The notes beneath the pieces were generated by a model. That model searched no databases. It had not been told where the DNA came from and saw only the letters and a list, made by a program, of their open reading frames with translations. Shown here in pieces: positions 1-5,986 of a DNA stretch of 6,970 nucleotides. The stretch comes from Synergistaceae bacterium. Lineage in GTDB: Bacteria > Synergistota > Synergistia > Synergistales > Synergistaceae. Location of the stretch: positions 1-6,970 of the forward strand of contig JAQVPO010000034.1 in the NCBI GenBank assembly GCA_028702015.1, written 5' to 3'. Each line of letters begins with the position of its first letter. Positions within the stretch are counted from its first letter, which is position 1. Position numbers and translations under genes: made by a program.

Positions 1-147
1 GGCAGTTTCAAGAAATATTGCAGCTATCTGCTCATAACCTTCTTTTTTTGCTGCAGAAGCGAAATAAGTATACTTGTTGCGAGCCATTGATTCGCCTGCA
101 AAGGCCTCCCATAGGTTCTTTTCTGTCTTGCTTCCTTTAAGTTCCAT
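1..147 (-). CDS. rbr: Rubrerythrin, N-terminal part (cut by window edge)
   Basis: Rubrerythrins are non-haem diiron proteins that reduce hydrogen peroxide in the cytoplasm of anaerobes, using electrons passed through a C-terminal rubredoxin-like domain. The 49 codons visible read MELKGSKTEKNLWEAFAGES and continue with a segment containing ARNKYTYFAS and KKEGYEQIAAIF. This is the characteristic start of the ferritin-like four-helix domain. Glu19 in the AGES motif corresponds to the first diiron ligand (Glu20 in Desulfovibrio rubrerythrin). The other ligands and the rubredoxin domain lie beyond the window. The start is fixed by a GGAGG eight bases upstream of the ATG. The gene is divergent from the KorAB operon. 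Family assignment is secure; completeness cannot be judged. Confidence 0.93.
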   Translation of the reverse strand, partial: MELKGSKTEKNLWEAFAGESMARNKYTYFASAAKKEGYEQIAAIFLETA

Positions 148-155
148 TTGTGATT

Positions 156-160
156 CCTCC
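156..160 (-). promoter_or_regulatory. Ribosome binding site of rubrerythrin
   Basis: On the minus strand GGAGG sits eight bases before the ATG at 147. This is a strong Shine-Dalgarno match that fixes the start of the truncated gene. Confidence 0.8.
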
Positions 161-192
161 GTATCCATATAATATTTATTGCCTCTAATATT

Positions 193-207
193 TTATAACT
201 ATTATTC
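193..207. promoter_or_regulatory. Candidate PerR/Fur-family box in the rubrerythrin leader
   Basis: The 15-mer TTATAACTATTATTC resembles the 7-1-7 PerR consensus TTATAATNATTATAA, matching 11 of 14 arm positions. It lies between the proposed -10 element and the start codon of rubrerythrin. PerR control of rubrerythrin genes is known in Firmicutes. The surrounding DNA is very AT-rich, so a chance match is quite possible. Confidence 0.3.
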
Positions 208-224
208 TAATCTCAAAATATGTA

Positions 225-255
225 ATTTTACCAGTAAATTACTTGAATGAGTCAA
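225..255 (-). promoter_or_regulatory. Candidate promoter of rubrerythrin
   Basis: On the minus strand there is a TTGACT -35 (250-255) and a TAAAAT -10 (225-230) preceded by TGG, which resembles an extended -10. The 19-base spacer is long. The -35 lies inside the palindrome at 242-256 that also covers the -35 of the opposite promoter. Confidence 0.4.
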
Positions 256-287
256 GATCTGAATGTATACTTTTGAAACCGTTCAAG
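242..287. promoter_or_regulatory. Two inverted repeats with shared CTTGAA half-sites (possible operator)
   Basis: CTTGAATGAGTCAAG at 242-256 is a 15-base imperfect palindrome with 6 of 7 positions paired. A second inverted repeat, TTGAA-ACCG-TTCAA, lies at 273-286. It reuses the same CTTGAA/TTCAAG half-site, and the centres are about 30 bases (three helical turns) apart. The first covers the -35 elements of both divergent promoters and the second covers the predicted kor transcription start. The repeats are visible in the sequence; the operator role is inferred and no regulator is identified. Confidence 0.35.
243..271 (+). promoter_or_regulatory. Candidate promoter of the korAB operon
   Basis: TTGAAT (243-248), a 17-base spacer and TATACT (266-271) form a good sigma-70/sigma-A type promoter. 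Predicted transcription start is near 278, leaving a leader of about 100 bases before the ATG at 382. Confidence 0.55.
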
Positions 288-367
288 AAATTATCCAATT
301 TAAGAGAGAGAAATGCCAATATATTCAGAAGCTGCTGGTCCCTTTTGTTTAATTTTCGACATTCCCC

Positions 368-374
368 AGGGAGG
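368..374 (+). promoter_or_regulatory. Ribosome binding site that decides the korA start
   Basis: AGGGAGG ends seven bases before the ATG at 382. It is much stronger than the purine run before the in-frame upstream ATG at 313, so 382 is preferred. A second ATG at 388 is a close alternative, served by AAGGA. Confidence 0.7.
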
Positions 375-381
375 TAAGGAC

Positions 382-2127
382 ATGGACATGATACATGCTC
401 CAGAACCCGATGTAACTATAACTTTTTGCGCAGCGGCAGGACTGGGACTCCAGACTGCTGAGGATCTGGCAAGACAGATGCTCACAAAAGCCGGCTATTG
501 TGTATTTACGGCCCGGGAATATATGTCAAGGGTAAGAGGAGGCAATAACTCTACACAGATAAGAGTTTCACTTAAACCTGTAAGAGCATACGTCGGCCGT
601 ATAGACTGGCTTTTTGCGCTTTCTCCGGATTTAAGGAGCAACATAACAGAAAAAATTACGGAAAAGACAAAAATCCTGGGCGATGCCTCTGCAATGCGGG
701 ATGAAATATCTTCCCTCGGAAGGGAAATGATAGATCTTGATCTTGCAAAAAGGGCGGCTGATCTTGGGAGCACTAAATTCTCTTCAATGATAGTTGCTGG
801 ATTCATAGCTGGTATATTCATGCTCGGGGAAGATACAGCAGATGAATTGATAGAGAAGCGTTTTGCGGACGCAGTTCTGTCAGATAAAAATAAAAGAGCG
901 TTCAGGATCGGATATCAGCTCGGAATGGAACACGTGAAGGGGCAGCCTGTGCTTATGCTGCCTGATAAAGGGACGGGAGATGAAATATTCCTTGACGGAA
1001 ACAGCGCGGCAGCTCTTGGGGCCGCCTCTGCAGGATGTAACTATATAACTGCGTATCCGATGTCTCCCGGTACAGGTGTCTTTTCATATTTTGCTAAAAA
1101 TGCAAAATTGTTCGACTGCGCAGCCGAACAGGTCGAAGACGAGATTTCCGCGATAAATATGGCCGTAGGAGCTGCTTATGCTGGAGCAAGAGCGATGGTC
1201 ACTACTTCTGGGGGAGGATTCGCCCTTATGTGTGAGGGACTCAGCCTTGCCGGTATCACAGAGACGCCTGTCGTAGTCCATCTTGCACAGAGACCTGGCC
1301 CTGCCACAGGGCTTGCTACAAGGACAGAACAGGCTGATCTCGAACTTGCGCTTTATGCCGGACACGGGGAGTTCCCTCGTGCTCTTTATGCTCCGCTGAA
1401 TGTGGAGAGTGCCTTTGCTCTTGCCGGCAGGGCTTTCCACACTGCACACAAATATCAGGTACAGTCGATCATACTGACTGACCAGTACCTTCTTGACAGC
1501 GGATACCCTGTTGCTAAGCCTGATCCATCATCGGTACCAGCGCCTATACCTCCGGTCAGGACGAAGAACGGCTATAAAAGATATGCCTTCCCGGCTGAAG
1601 GTGAATATATCTCTCCGTTCGGGGTGCCCGGATTTGGTGAAGGATTTGTCTCCTTTGACAGCCACGAGCATACGGAGGAGGCTCATATAACGGAGGACAG
1701 GTGGATAAGGAAGAGCATGGTGGAAAAGAGGCTGAAAAAACTGGAAGCGATGAGCAGGGAAGCTCTTCCTCCAAGACTCCACGGTCCCGAAAAATATGAT
1801 ACAGCGGTAATCTGCTGGGGATCAGTATTTGAACCGCTCAAGGAAGCGATGGAGATACTTGACTGTAAATATGCAGCACTTATCGCATGCGAACAGGTCT
1901 ATCCGCTTTCGGAGAAATTCAGGAGACTCATTTCATTGCCCTGCAGGAAAATATTTGTTGAAGGAAACGCCACAGGACAGTTTTCAAGAGTGGTGCGCTC
2001 ACTTACAGGAATTGGCGCAGATGAGACGATACTCAAATACAACGGGTTCCAATTTACTGTTGAAGAGCTGGTCGAGGAACTCGGCAAGCTCCTTGCTGCA
2101 AGAGAATTAGGAAGAGGAGGCTGCTGA
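382..2127 (+). CDS. korA: 2-oxoacid:ferredoxin oxidoreductase, gamma-alpha fused subunit (KorA-like)
   Basis: This is the large subunit of a cytoplasmic, oxygen-sensitive enzyme that converts a 2-oxoacid and CoA to acyl-CoA, CO2 and reduced ferredoxin. In the 581-residue product the gamma domain spans about 10-185, with GLGLQTAEDLARQML and then REYMSRVRGGNNSTQIRVS. The alpha PFOR domain follows, with AYPMSPGTG near 224-232, an EQVEDEISAINMA stretch near 249, the SGGGFALMCEGL loop, and QRPGPATGLATRTEQADL near 303-320. The C-terminal domain carries VEGNATGQFSRVVR near 526-539. Length and domain order fit the two-subunit KorAB class. An in-frame ATG at 313 would add 23 residues not resembling the family, so the start at 382 with its strong ribosome binding site is preferred. 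The beta gene follows after 2 bases. True substrate (2-oxoglutarate, pyruvate, or branched-chain or aromatic oxoacid) cannot be read from the sequence. Confidence 0.9.
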   Translation: MDMIHAPEPDVTITFCAAAGLGLQTAEDLARQMLTKAGYCVFTAREYMSRVRGGNNSTQIRVSLKPVRAYVGRIDWLFALSPDLRSNITEKITEKTKILGDASAMRDEISSLGREMIDLDLAKRAADLGSTKFSSMIVAGFIAGIFMLGEDTADELIEKRFADAVLSDKNKRAFRIGYQLGMEHVKGQPVLMLPDKGTGDEIFLDGNSAAALGAASAGCNYITAYPMSPGTGVFSYFAKNAKLFDCAAEQVEDEISAINMAVGAAYAGARAMVTTSGGGFALMCEGLSLAGITETPVVVHLAQRPGPATGLATRTEQADLELALYAGHGEFPRALYAPLNVESAFALAGRAFHTAHKYQVQSIILTDQYLLDSGYPVAKPDPSSVPAPIPPVRTKNGYKRYAFPAEGEYISPFGVPGFGEGFVSFDSHEHTEEAHITEDRWIRKSMVEKRLKKLEAMSREALPPRLHGPEKYDTAVICWGSVFEPLKEAMEILDCKYAALIACEQVYPLSEKFRRLISLPCRKIFVEGNATGQFSRVVRSLTGIGADETILKYNGFQFTVEELVEELGKLLAARELGRGGC

Positions 2128-2129
2128 CA

Positions 2130-2981
2130 ATGATCGATACAGCATTTGATTACACCGGCGAGATATCATGGTGTCCCGGATGCGGTGACTATAAGATACT
2201 TGAATCCCTGAAGATGGCACTCAGTGAGCTGCGTCTGGATCCCAGGAAGGTGGTGGTAGCGTCAGGCATAGGGCAGGCTGCCAAGATGCCTCATTACCTG
2301 AAATGCAACTGCGTCAACGGTCTCCATGGGAGAGCGCTTCCTCTGGCAACTGGGATAAAAGCCTCCAACAGACACCTTACTGTCATTGCTGTGGGCGGGG
2401 ACGGGGATATGTATGGAGAAGGCGGAAACCACTTTATGCACGCAATAAGAAGAAACCCAGATATCACCAATATAGTGTGCAACAACATGATATACGGGCT
2501 TACCAAGGGACAGGGATCTCCGACAACTCCTGTCGGGATGAAGACCCCGACCCAGCCTTTCGGTGTTACCAGCAAGCCTCTCAATCCTCTGCTTCTGGCT
2601 CTTTCATGCGGAGCGACTTTTGTTGCGCGTGCTTCAGCTGCTGATACAGAGAGGACAAAGGACGTAATAGTAAAAGCAATCAGGCACAAAGGCTACGCTC
2701 TTGTAGACATATTCCAGCCATGTGTATCGTTCAACAGGACCAACACCTGGCAGTGGCTTTCAAAGAGCACAGAATGGCTGGACGAAGAGAGAGATGCATC
2801 AGACAAGCTTGAAGCGATGAGACTGTCAATGGAGACAGAGCCATATCCTCTCGGGATAATTTACATGAGCGAACCAGAGAAGACATTTGAAGAAAACCAA
2901 GCTCCTTATCAGGCTAATGACAATACACCGCTCTATGCAAGAGCCCCGGCCCTTGAAAATATAAGGAAACTGCTGTCCTGA
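2130..2981 (+). CDS. korB: 2-oxoacid:ferredoxin oxidoreductase, beta (thiamine diphosphate) subunit (KorB-like)
   Basis: The beta subunit binds thiamine diphosphate and one [4Fe-4S] cluster and works with the preceding alpha subunit. The 283-residue product shows SWCPGCGDYKIL with cluster cysteines C15 and C18, the LHGRALPLATGIK segment, and the thiamine-diphosphate/Mg motif GGDGDMYGEGGNH near 89-101. The paired NN at 118-119 and IYGLTKGQGSPTTP follow. C198 in FQPCVSFN matches the fourth cluster cysteine. The usual third cysteine (SGIGC in KorB proteins I know) is Gln49 here, with C59 and C61 just downstream. GAGGAGG inside the end of korA lies nine bases before the ATG, and the two genes are two bases apart, so translation is probably coupled. 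No ferredoxin-like delta subunit follows: the operon ends at a terminator 24 bases later. Confidence 0.92.
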   Translation: MIDTAFDYTGEISWCPGCGDYKILESLKMALSELRLDPRKVVVASGIGQAAKMPHYLKCNCVNGLHGRALPLATGIKASNRHLTVIAVGGDGDMYGEGGNHFMHAIRRNPDITNIVCNNMIYGLTKGQGSPTTPVGMKTPTQPFGVTSKPLNPLLLALSCGATFVARASAADTERTKDVIVKAIRHKGYALVDIFQPCVSFNRTNTWQWLSKSTEWLDEERDASDKLEAMRLSMETEPYPLGIIYMSEPEKTFEENQAPYQANDNTPLYARAPALENIRKLLS

Positions 2982-3005
2982 CCACGGACATGGAAGAAAC
3001 AAATA

Positions 3006-3036
3006 AAAAAGGCCGGGCATGCAGCCCGGCCTTTTT
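3006..3036. terminator. Shared bidirectional rho-independent terminator (korB / pdxT)
   Basis: An 8-bp perfect stem, GGCCGGGC (3011-3018) with GCCCGGCC (3024-3031), closes a five-base loop. It is flanked by AAAAA on the left and TTTTT on the right, which extend the pairing. Each strand therefore reads a GC-rich hairpin followed by a U tract. It begins 24 bases after the korB stop and 7 bases after the pdxT stop, so it can end both convergent operons. Confidence 0.92.
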
Positions 3037-3042
3037 ATTCTG

Positions 3043-3618
3043 CTAAATCATTGAGAGAAAATAGGAATGGACGGTCAGGTCATCAGTGACCTCGGGGTGG
3101 AAAGAGGTCACAAGCATATTTGCCTCTCTTGCGGCCGTTATTGCCCCATTTTCATCACGGGAGAGTATGGTTACATCCTTTCCTGCGGAAGAGATATAGG
3201 GGGCTCTGATGAAATACATGGGTATCTTTCCAATGCCGCCGAAATCTCCTGTTGTCATGAAACTTCCCAGCTGCCTCCCATAGGCATTTCGTTTTACAGT
3301 GATGTCCATGACTGCAAAATGTTTTCTCTCATCGTTTTCTATATGTTTAGCCAGAAGCACCATTCCGGCACAGGTGCCATAAACAGGAAGCCCATCTTTT
3401 ATCATCTGCAGCATAATATCGAAAAGTCCGGATTCCCGCAGCAGTTTTCCCTGGGCGGTACTCTCGCCTCCTGGAAAAACCATTCCATTGATTTTTGTCA
3501 AAAGATCTGAAGGAGATCTTATTTCCCTTACATATACTCCAAGCTTGTCAAGCGCTGTGCAGTGCTCTTCGAAAGCTCCCTGGACAGCCACGACTCCAAC
3601 TGTGATGTTTCTGTCCAT
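3043..3618 (-). CDS. pdxT: Pyridoxal 5'-phosphate synthase glutaminase subunit PdxT
   Basis: PdxT is a class I glutamine amidotransferase that hydrolyses glutamine and channels ammonia to PdxS. Twelve PdxT dock on a PdxS dodecamer in known complexes. The 191-residue product has the family's normal length. It opens with VGVVAVQGAFEEHCTALDKLG, has PGGES at 49-53, the nucleophile Cys83 in YGTCAGM, and the His174/Glu176 pair in SFHPEVT, so the full catalytic triad is present. The ATG lies two bases after the pdxS stop codon and has only a weak Shine-Dalgarno, which points to translational coupling with pdxS. The stop is TAG at 3043-3045, just before the shared terminator. Confidence 0.96.
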   Translation of the reverse strand: MDRNITVGVVAVQGAFEEHCTALDKLGVYVREIRSPSDLLTKINGMVFPGGESTAQGKLLRESGLFDIMLQMIKDGLPVYGTCAGMVLLAKHIENDERKHFAVMDITVKRNAYGRQLGSFMTTGDFGGIGKIPMYFIRAPYISSAGKDVTILSRDENGAITAAREANMLVTSFHPEVTDDLTVHSYFLSMI

Positions 3619-3620
3619 TC

Positions 3621-4499
3621 TTATTTTCCGCGTTCCGCCATCAGCACGGCGATCTCATTTTCGTTGATGCCGACCATTGCCTCGCCAAGATCCTCTGATA
3701 CCTCTGCAAGAACTGCTGGATCCATGTAATTTGTTACCGCTTTGACAATTGCAGATGCACGTTTCTTCGGGTCGCCTGACTTGAATATTCCGCTTCCTAC
3801 GAAGACGCCCTCTGCGCCAAGCTGCATCATAAGAGCAGCATCGGCAGGGGTCGCTACTCCGCCGGCAGCGAAATTGACAACAGGCAGTCTTCCTTCCTCA
3901 TGTACTGAAAGAAGGAGTTCGTGGGGTACCTGCAGTTCTTTCGCGGCCTCGAAAATTTCATCTTTCCTCATTGAACTGATTCTTGATATCTCTGCATTCA
4001 TAGCCCGCAGGTGGCGTACTGCCTGGATCACATCACCTGTGCCCGGCTCTCCCTTAGTTCTTATCATAGTTGCTCCTTCCGCAATACGTCGCAGGGCCTC
4101 TCCAAGATTTCTTGCGCCGCATACGAACGGCACTTTGAACATTGTTTTATCGATGTGGTAAATATCGTCTGCAGGGCTGAGGACTTCGCTCTCATCGATA
4201 TAGTCGATCTCAATGGCTTCCAGTATCTGGGCTTCAACAAAGTGGCCGATGCGGCATTTGGCCATTACAGGAATGGAGACGGCAGACTGGATCTTCTTTA
4301 TCATCTTTGGATCGCTCATTCTCGATACTCCGCCTGCCTGTCTGATATCCGCCGGAATCCTTTCAAGAGCCATAACTGCGCATGCGCCGGCATCTTCAGC
4401 GATACGTGCCTGCTCAGACGTTGTTACGTCCATTATTACTCCGCCCTTAAGCATCTTTGCCAGATCTCTATTAAGCTTTACCTGTTCGCTCATGATCAT
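3621..4499 (-). CDS. pdxS: Pyridoxal 5'-phosphate synthase lyase subunit PdxS
   Basis: PdxS makes pyridoxal 5'-phosphate from ribose 5-phosphate, glyceraldehyde 3-phosphate and ammonia supplied by PdxT. The product of 292 residues is a single TIM barrel. From the ATG at 4499, the catalytic residues fall at Asp24 (GGVIMDV), Lys81 ([10 protein letters not shown]) and Lys149 (RTKGEPGTG), exactly the numbering known for Bacillus PdxS, which supports this start. The phosphate-binding [16 protein letters not shown] and GVFVGSGIF motifs are intact. The reading frame is open to a further upstream position at 4562, but those 21 residues are not family-like and would overlap the regulator's promoter region. 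An ATG at 4493 is a weaker alternative. It is the first gene of a pdxS-pdxT operon. Confidence 0.97.
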   Translation of the reverse strand: MIMSEQVKLNRDLAKMLKGGVIMDVTTSEQARIAEDAGACAVMALERIPADIRQAGGVSRMSDPKMIKKIQSAVSIPVMAKCRIGHFVEAQILEAIEIDYIDESEVLSPADDIYHIDKTMFKVPFVCGARNLGEALRRIAEGATMIRTKGEPGTGDVIQAVRHLRAMNAEISRISSMRKDEIFEAAKELQVPHELLLSVHEEGRLPVVNFAAGGVATPADAALMMQLGAEGVFVGSGIFKSGDPKKRASAIVKAVTNYMDPAVLAEVSEDLGEAMVGINENEIAVLMAERGK

Positions 4500-4509
4500 T
4501 GTGACCATT

Positions 4510-4516
4510 CCTCCTT
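4510..4516 (-). promoter_or_regulatory. Ribosome binding site of pdxS
   Basis: The minus strand reads AAGGAGG. It is 10 bases from the ATG at 4499, 1 base from an ATG at 4508 and 16 bases from an ATG at 4493, so 4499 is the best-placed start. Confidence 0.7.
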
Positions 4517-4543
4517 GCAGTCTATAAGTGATAGTATTATATT
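4515..4543 (+). promoter_or_regulatory. Candidate promoter of the pdxR-like gene
   Basis: TTGCAG (4515-4520), a 17-base spacer and TATATT (4538-4543) give a plausible promoter with a start near 4550. A second weaker option is TTGTCA (4556-4561) with TATTGC 17 bases downstream. Either would transcribe the GTG start at 4616. Confidence 0.35.
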
Positions 4544-4568
4544 TATAGATGTCAATTGTCATTTATAC
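4522..4568. promoter_or_regulatory. Candidate PdxR operator: two direct and one inverted ATTTATA-type repeats
   Basis: ATTTATAG (4541-4548) and ATTTATAC (4561-4568) are direct repeats exactly 20 bases apart, about two helical turns. CTATAAGT (4522-4529) is the same element in inverted orientation with one mismatch. TGTCA also repeats at 4550-4554 and 4557-4561. Two direct repeats plus an inverted one is an arrangement I recall for PdxR/MocR sites. They surround the candidate -35 and -10 of pdxS. The repeats are seen directly; binding by the neighbouring regulator is inferred. Confidence 0.45.
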
Positions 4569-4570
4569 AA
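4528..4570 (-). promoter_or_regulatory. Candidate promoter of the pdxST operon
   Basis: Two overlapping readings exist on the minus strand. One uses a perfect TTGACA -35 (4550-4555) with a poor TATCAC -10 (4528-4533) at 16 bases, as expected for an activator-dependent promoter. The other uses TTGTAT (4565-4570), 17 bases and TATAAA (4542-4547). The sequence alone does not choose between them. Confidence 0.4.
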
Positions 4571-4615
4571 TGGACAGATATTGCTATTTTAAGCATGACA
4601 GATGGGGTGTGCAGA

Positions 4616-5986
4616 GTGATATATGACTTTATCATCATTGACCCTGATTCGGATGTTCCGCTGTGGAGACAGATCTATCACGGGATGGCTGAAGCGCTTG
4701 AAAGGGAGATGATAGAACCTTTTGGCAGACTTCCTTCCATTCGTGATTTGTCGGAAGGTCTGGGAATAAGCCGTTCTCCTGTTGAAAACGCATATGTACA
4801 TCTGCAGCTGGATGGTTTTATTGAGAGCAGACCCAAGAGCGGGTATTTTGCACTGAAAAGGCCGAAAGAGATGAATGACGTTTCAGATTCAAGCCCCTGT
4901 GAATCGAAATATCCGGTCATGTATGACTTAAGCAGTGTTGGTATAGATTCAGGGACTGCGGATATCCCTGTTTGGAGAAAACACCTGCGTGCTGCTCTGA
5001 ACATGCAGGACAAAATAATTTCCGCAGGAGACCCCCAGGGAGAGTCTGAGCTCAGGGAAGCCCTTCTCAGATACTGCTTCGAGGCGCGCAAAGTAAAGGC
5101 GACCGCGGATCGCATCGTTATCGCATCAGGTACACAGCAGCTTCTTACAGAACTGTGCAGGATGATAGGCAGGATCTGGACCGTTGTTATTGAACGCCCC
5201 GGATATGTACAGGGAGAGCGTATATTTAATGATTTTGGCTGGAAGGTCGAATACCTTGGCAACGCAGGAGAAATAACGGTAAAAGAGCTTAGGAGGCAGA
5301 AGTATGATCTTTTTGCTGATATTACATCAAACAGACCGCAGATGCCCCTGTCAAAGATATCAAAAAGGAGAAAAACCCTGATTGATTGGGCGCAGGAAAA
5401 TAATTCATACATACTCGAAGATGACTATAACGGTGAGCTCCGTTATTTTTCGCACGCAGTGCCTTCGTTGCAGGGAGCATGCCCTGAGAGGGTCATATAC
5501 ATCGGAAGCTTTTCAAGATTGCTCCTTCCTTCTGTCAGAATTGCATATATGGTCGTTCCCCGTGATCTGGCACATACAGCGGGAATAAGAAGCTCTCTTT
5601 ATGATCAGACATCCAGCAAGATAGAACAGCTTGCACTTGCTGAATATATAAGGGGCGGTCATCTTGAGCGCCATATCAGGAGAAGCAGAAAGACATATCA
5701 GGTCAAAAGCAAAGAGATGCTCAATGCTCTTAATATGATTTTCAGAGATAAAGCGGAGTGCAGACTTCTGGAGGCATCACTGTGCGTATCCGTGAAAATT
5801 AAAACGGACGCTGAAGAGAAAGCCCTTCTGAAATCATCCAGGGAAGGGGGAATAATGTTGGATCAGCTCTTTTGTTCGCACGGAGGTGAGTACACAGCCA
5901 ATCTTTCTTTTGCCGGGATACCTCTGGAAAAGATCAGAGCTGCGGTAAATGCATTATATTCTGTCTGGCATGAATATATCAGCTGA
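4616..5986 (+). CDS. pdxR: MocR/PdxR-type regulator: GntR winged helix plus aminotransferase-like domain, PLP lysine replaced
   Basis: MocR proteins are dimeric cytoplasmic regulators in which an aminotransferase fold I domain senses PLP. Taking the GTG at 4616 gives 456 residues. The winged helix covers about 16-80, with LPSIRDLSEGLGISRSPVEN and LDGFIESRPKSGYF. The aminotransferase-like domain follows a short linker and fills the rest. It keeps LEDDYNGELRY (268-276; Asp and Tyr that contact PLP in the family) and HIRRSRKTY near 353-361. The motif that normally reads FSK is GSFSRLLLPSVR here, so Arg301 (codon 5516-5518) replaces the Schiff-base lysine. The usual TPSHQFP motif is also altered. 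The start is uncertain: TTG at 4556 and ATG at 4595 are in frame but lack a ribosome site, whereas 4616 has GGGG eight bases upstream and begins where family homology begins. Its divergent position next to pdxS supports PdxR rather than another MocR role; the effector is unproven. Confidence 0.85.
   Translation: MIYDFIIIDPDSDVPLWRQIYHGMAEALEREMIEPFGRLPSIRDLSEGLGISRSPVENAYVHLQLDGFIESRPKSGYFALKRPKEMNDVSDSSPCESKYPVMYDLSSVGIDSGTADIPVWRKHLRAALNMQDKIISAGDPQGESELREALLRYCFEARKVKATADRIVIASGTQQLLTELCRMIGRIWTVVIERPGYVQGERIFNDFGWKVEYLGNAGEITVKELRRQKYDLFADITSNRPQMPLSKISKRRKTLIDWAQENNSYILEDDYNGELRYFSHAVPSLQGACPERVIYIGSFSRLLLPSVRIAYMVVPRDLAHTAGIRSSLYDQTSSKIEQLALAEYIRGGHLERHIRRSRKTYQVKSKEMLNALNMIFRDKAECRLLEASLCVSVKIKTDAEEKALLKSSREGGIMLDQLFCSHGGEYTANLSFAGIPLEKIRAAVNALYSVWHEYIS

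Noticed and set aside
278..381. Riboswitch or attenuator in the korA leader
   Set aside because: Only 4-bp pairings such as CTGG/CCAG and TCCC/GGGA near the ribosome site were found. They are mutually exclusive and too weak, and no known aptamer core was recognised.
495..821. Minus-strand open frame of 108 codons inside korA
   Set aside because: It is a shadow of the well-supported korA frame, with no family resemblance and no ribosome binding site noted.
4500..4562. N-terminal extension of PdxS by 21 residues up to 4562
   Set aside because: The added residues are not PdxS-like. The start at 4499 gives catalytic residue numbers identical to Bacillus PdxS and has a good ribosome binding site, and the extension would cover the divergent promoter and repeats.
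4011..4592. Plus-strand open frame of 193 codons over pdxS
   Set aside because: It is antisense to highly conserved PdxS catalytic motifs and shows no domain signature, so it is a coincidental open frame.
4678..5412. Minus-strand open frame of 244 codons inside the regulator gene
   Set aside because: The composition is rich in Ser, Arg and Cys without recognisable domains, and the plus strand encodes conserved MocR motifs across the same span. It is a reverse-frame shadow.
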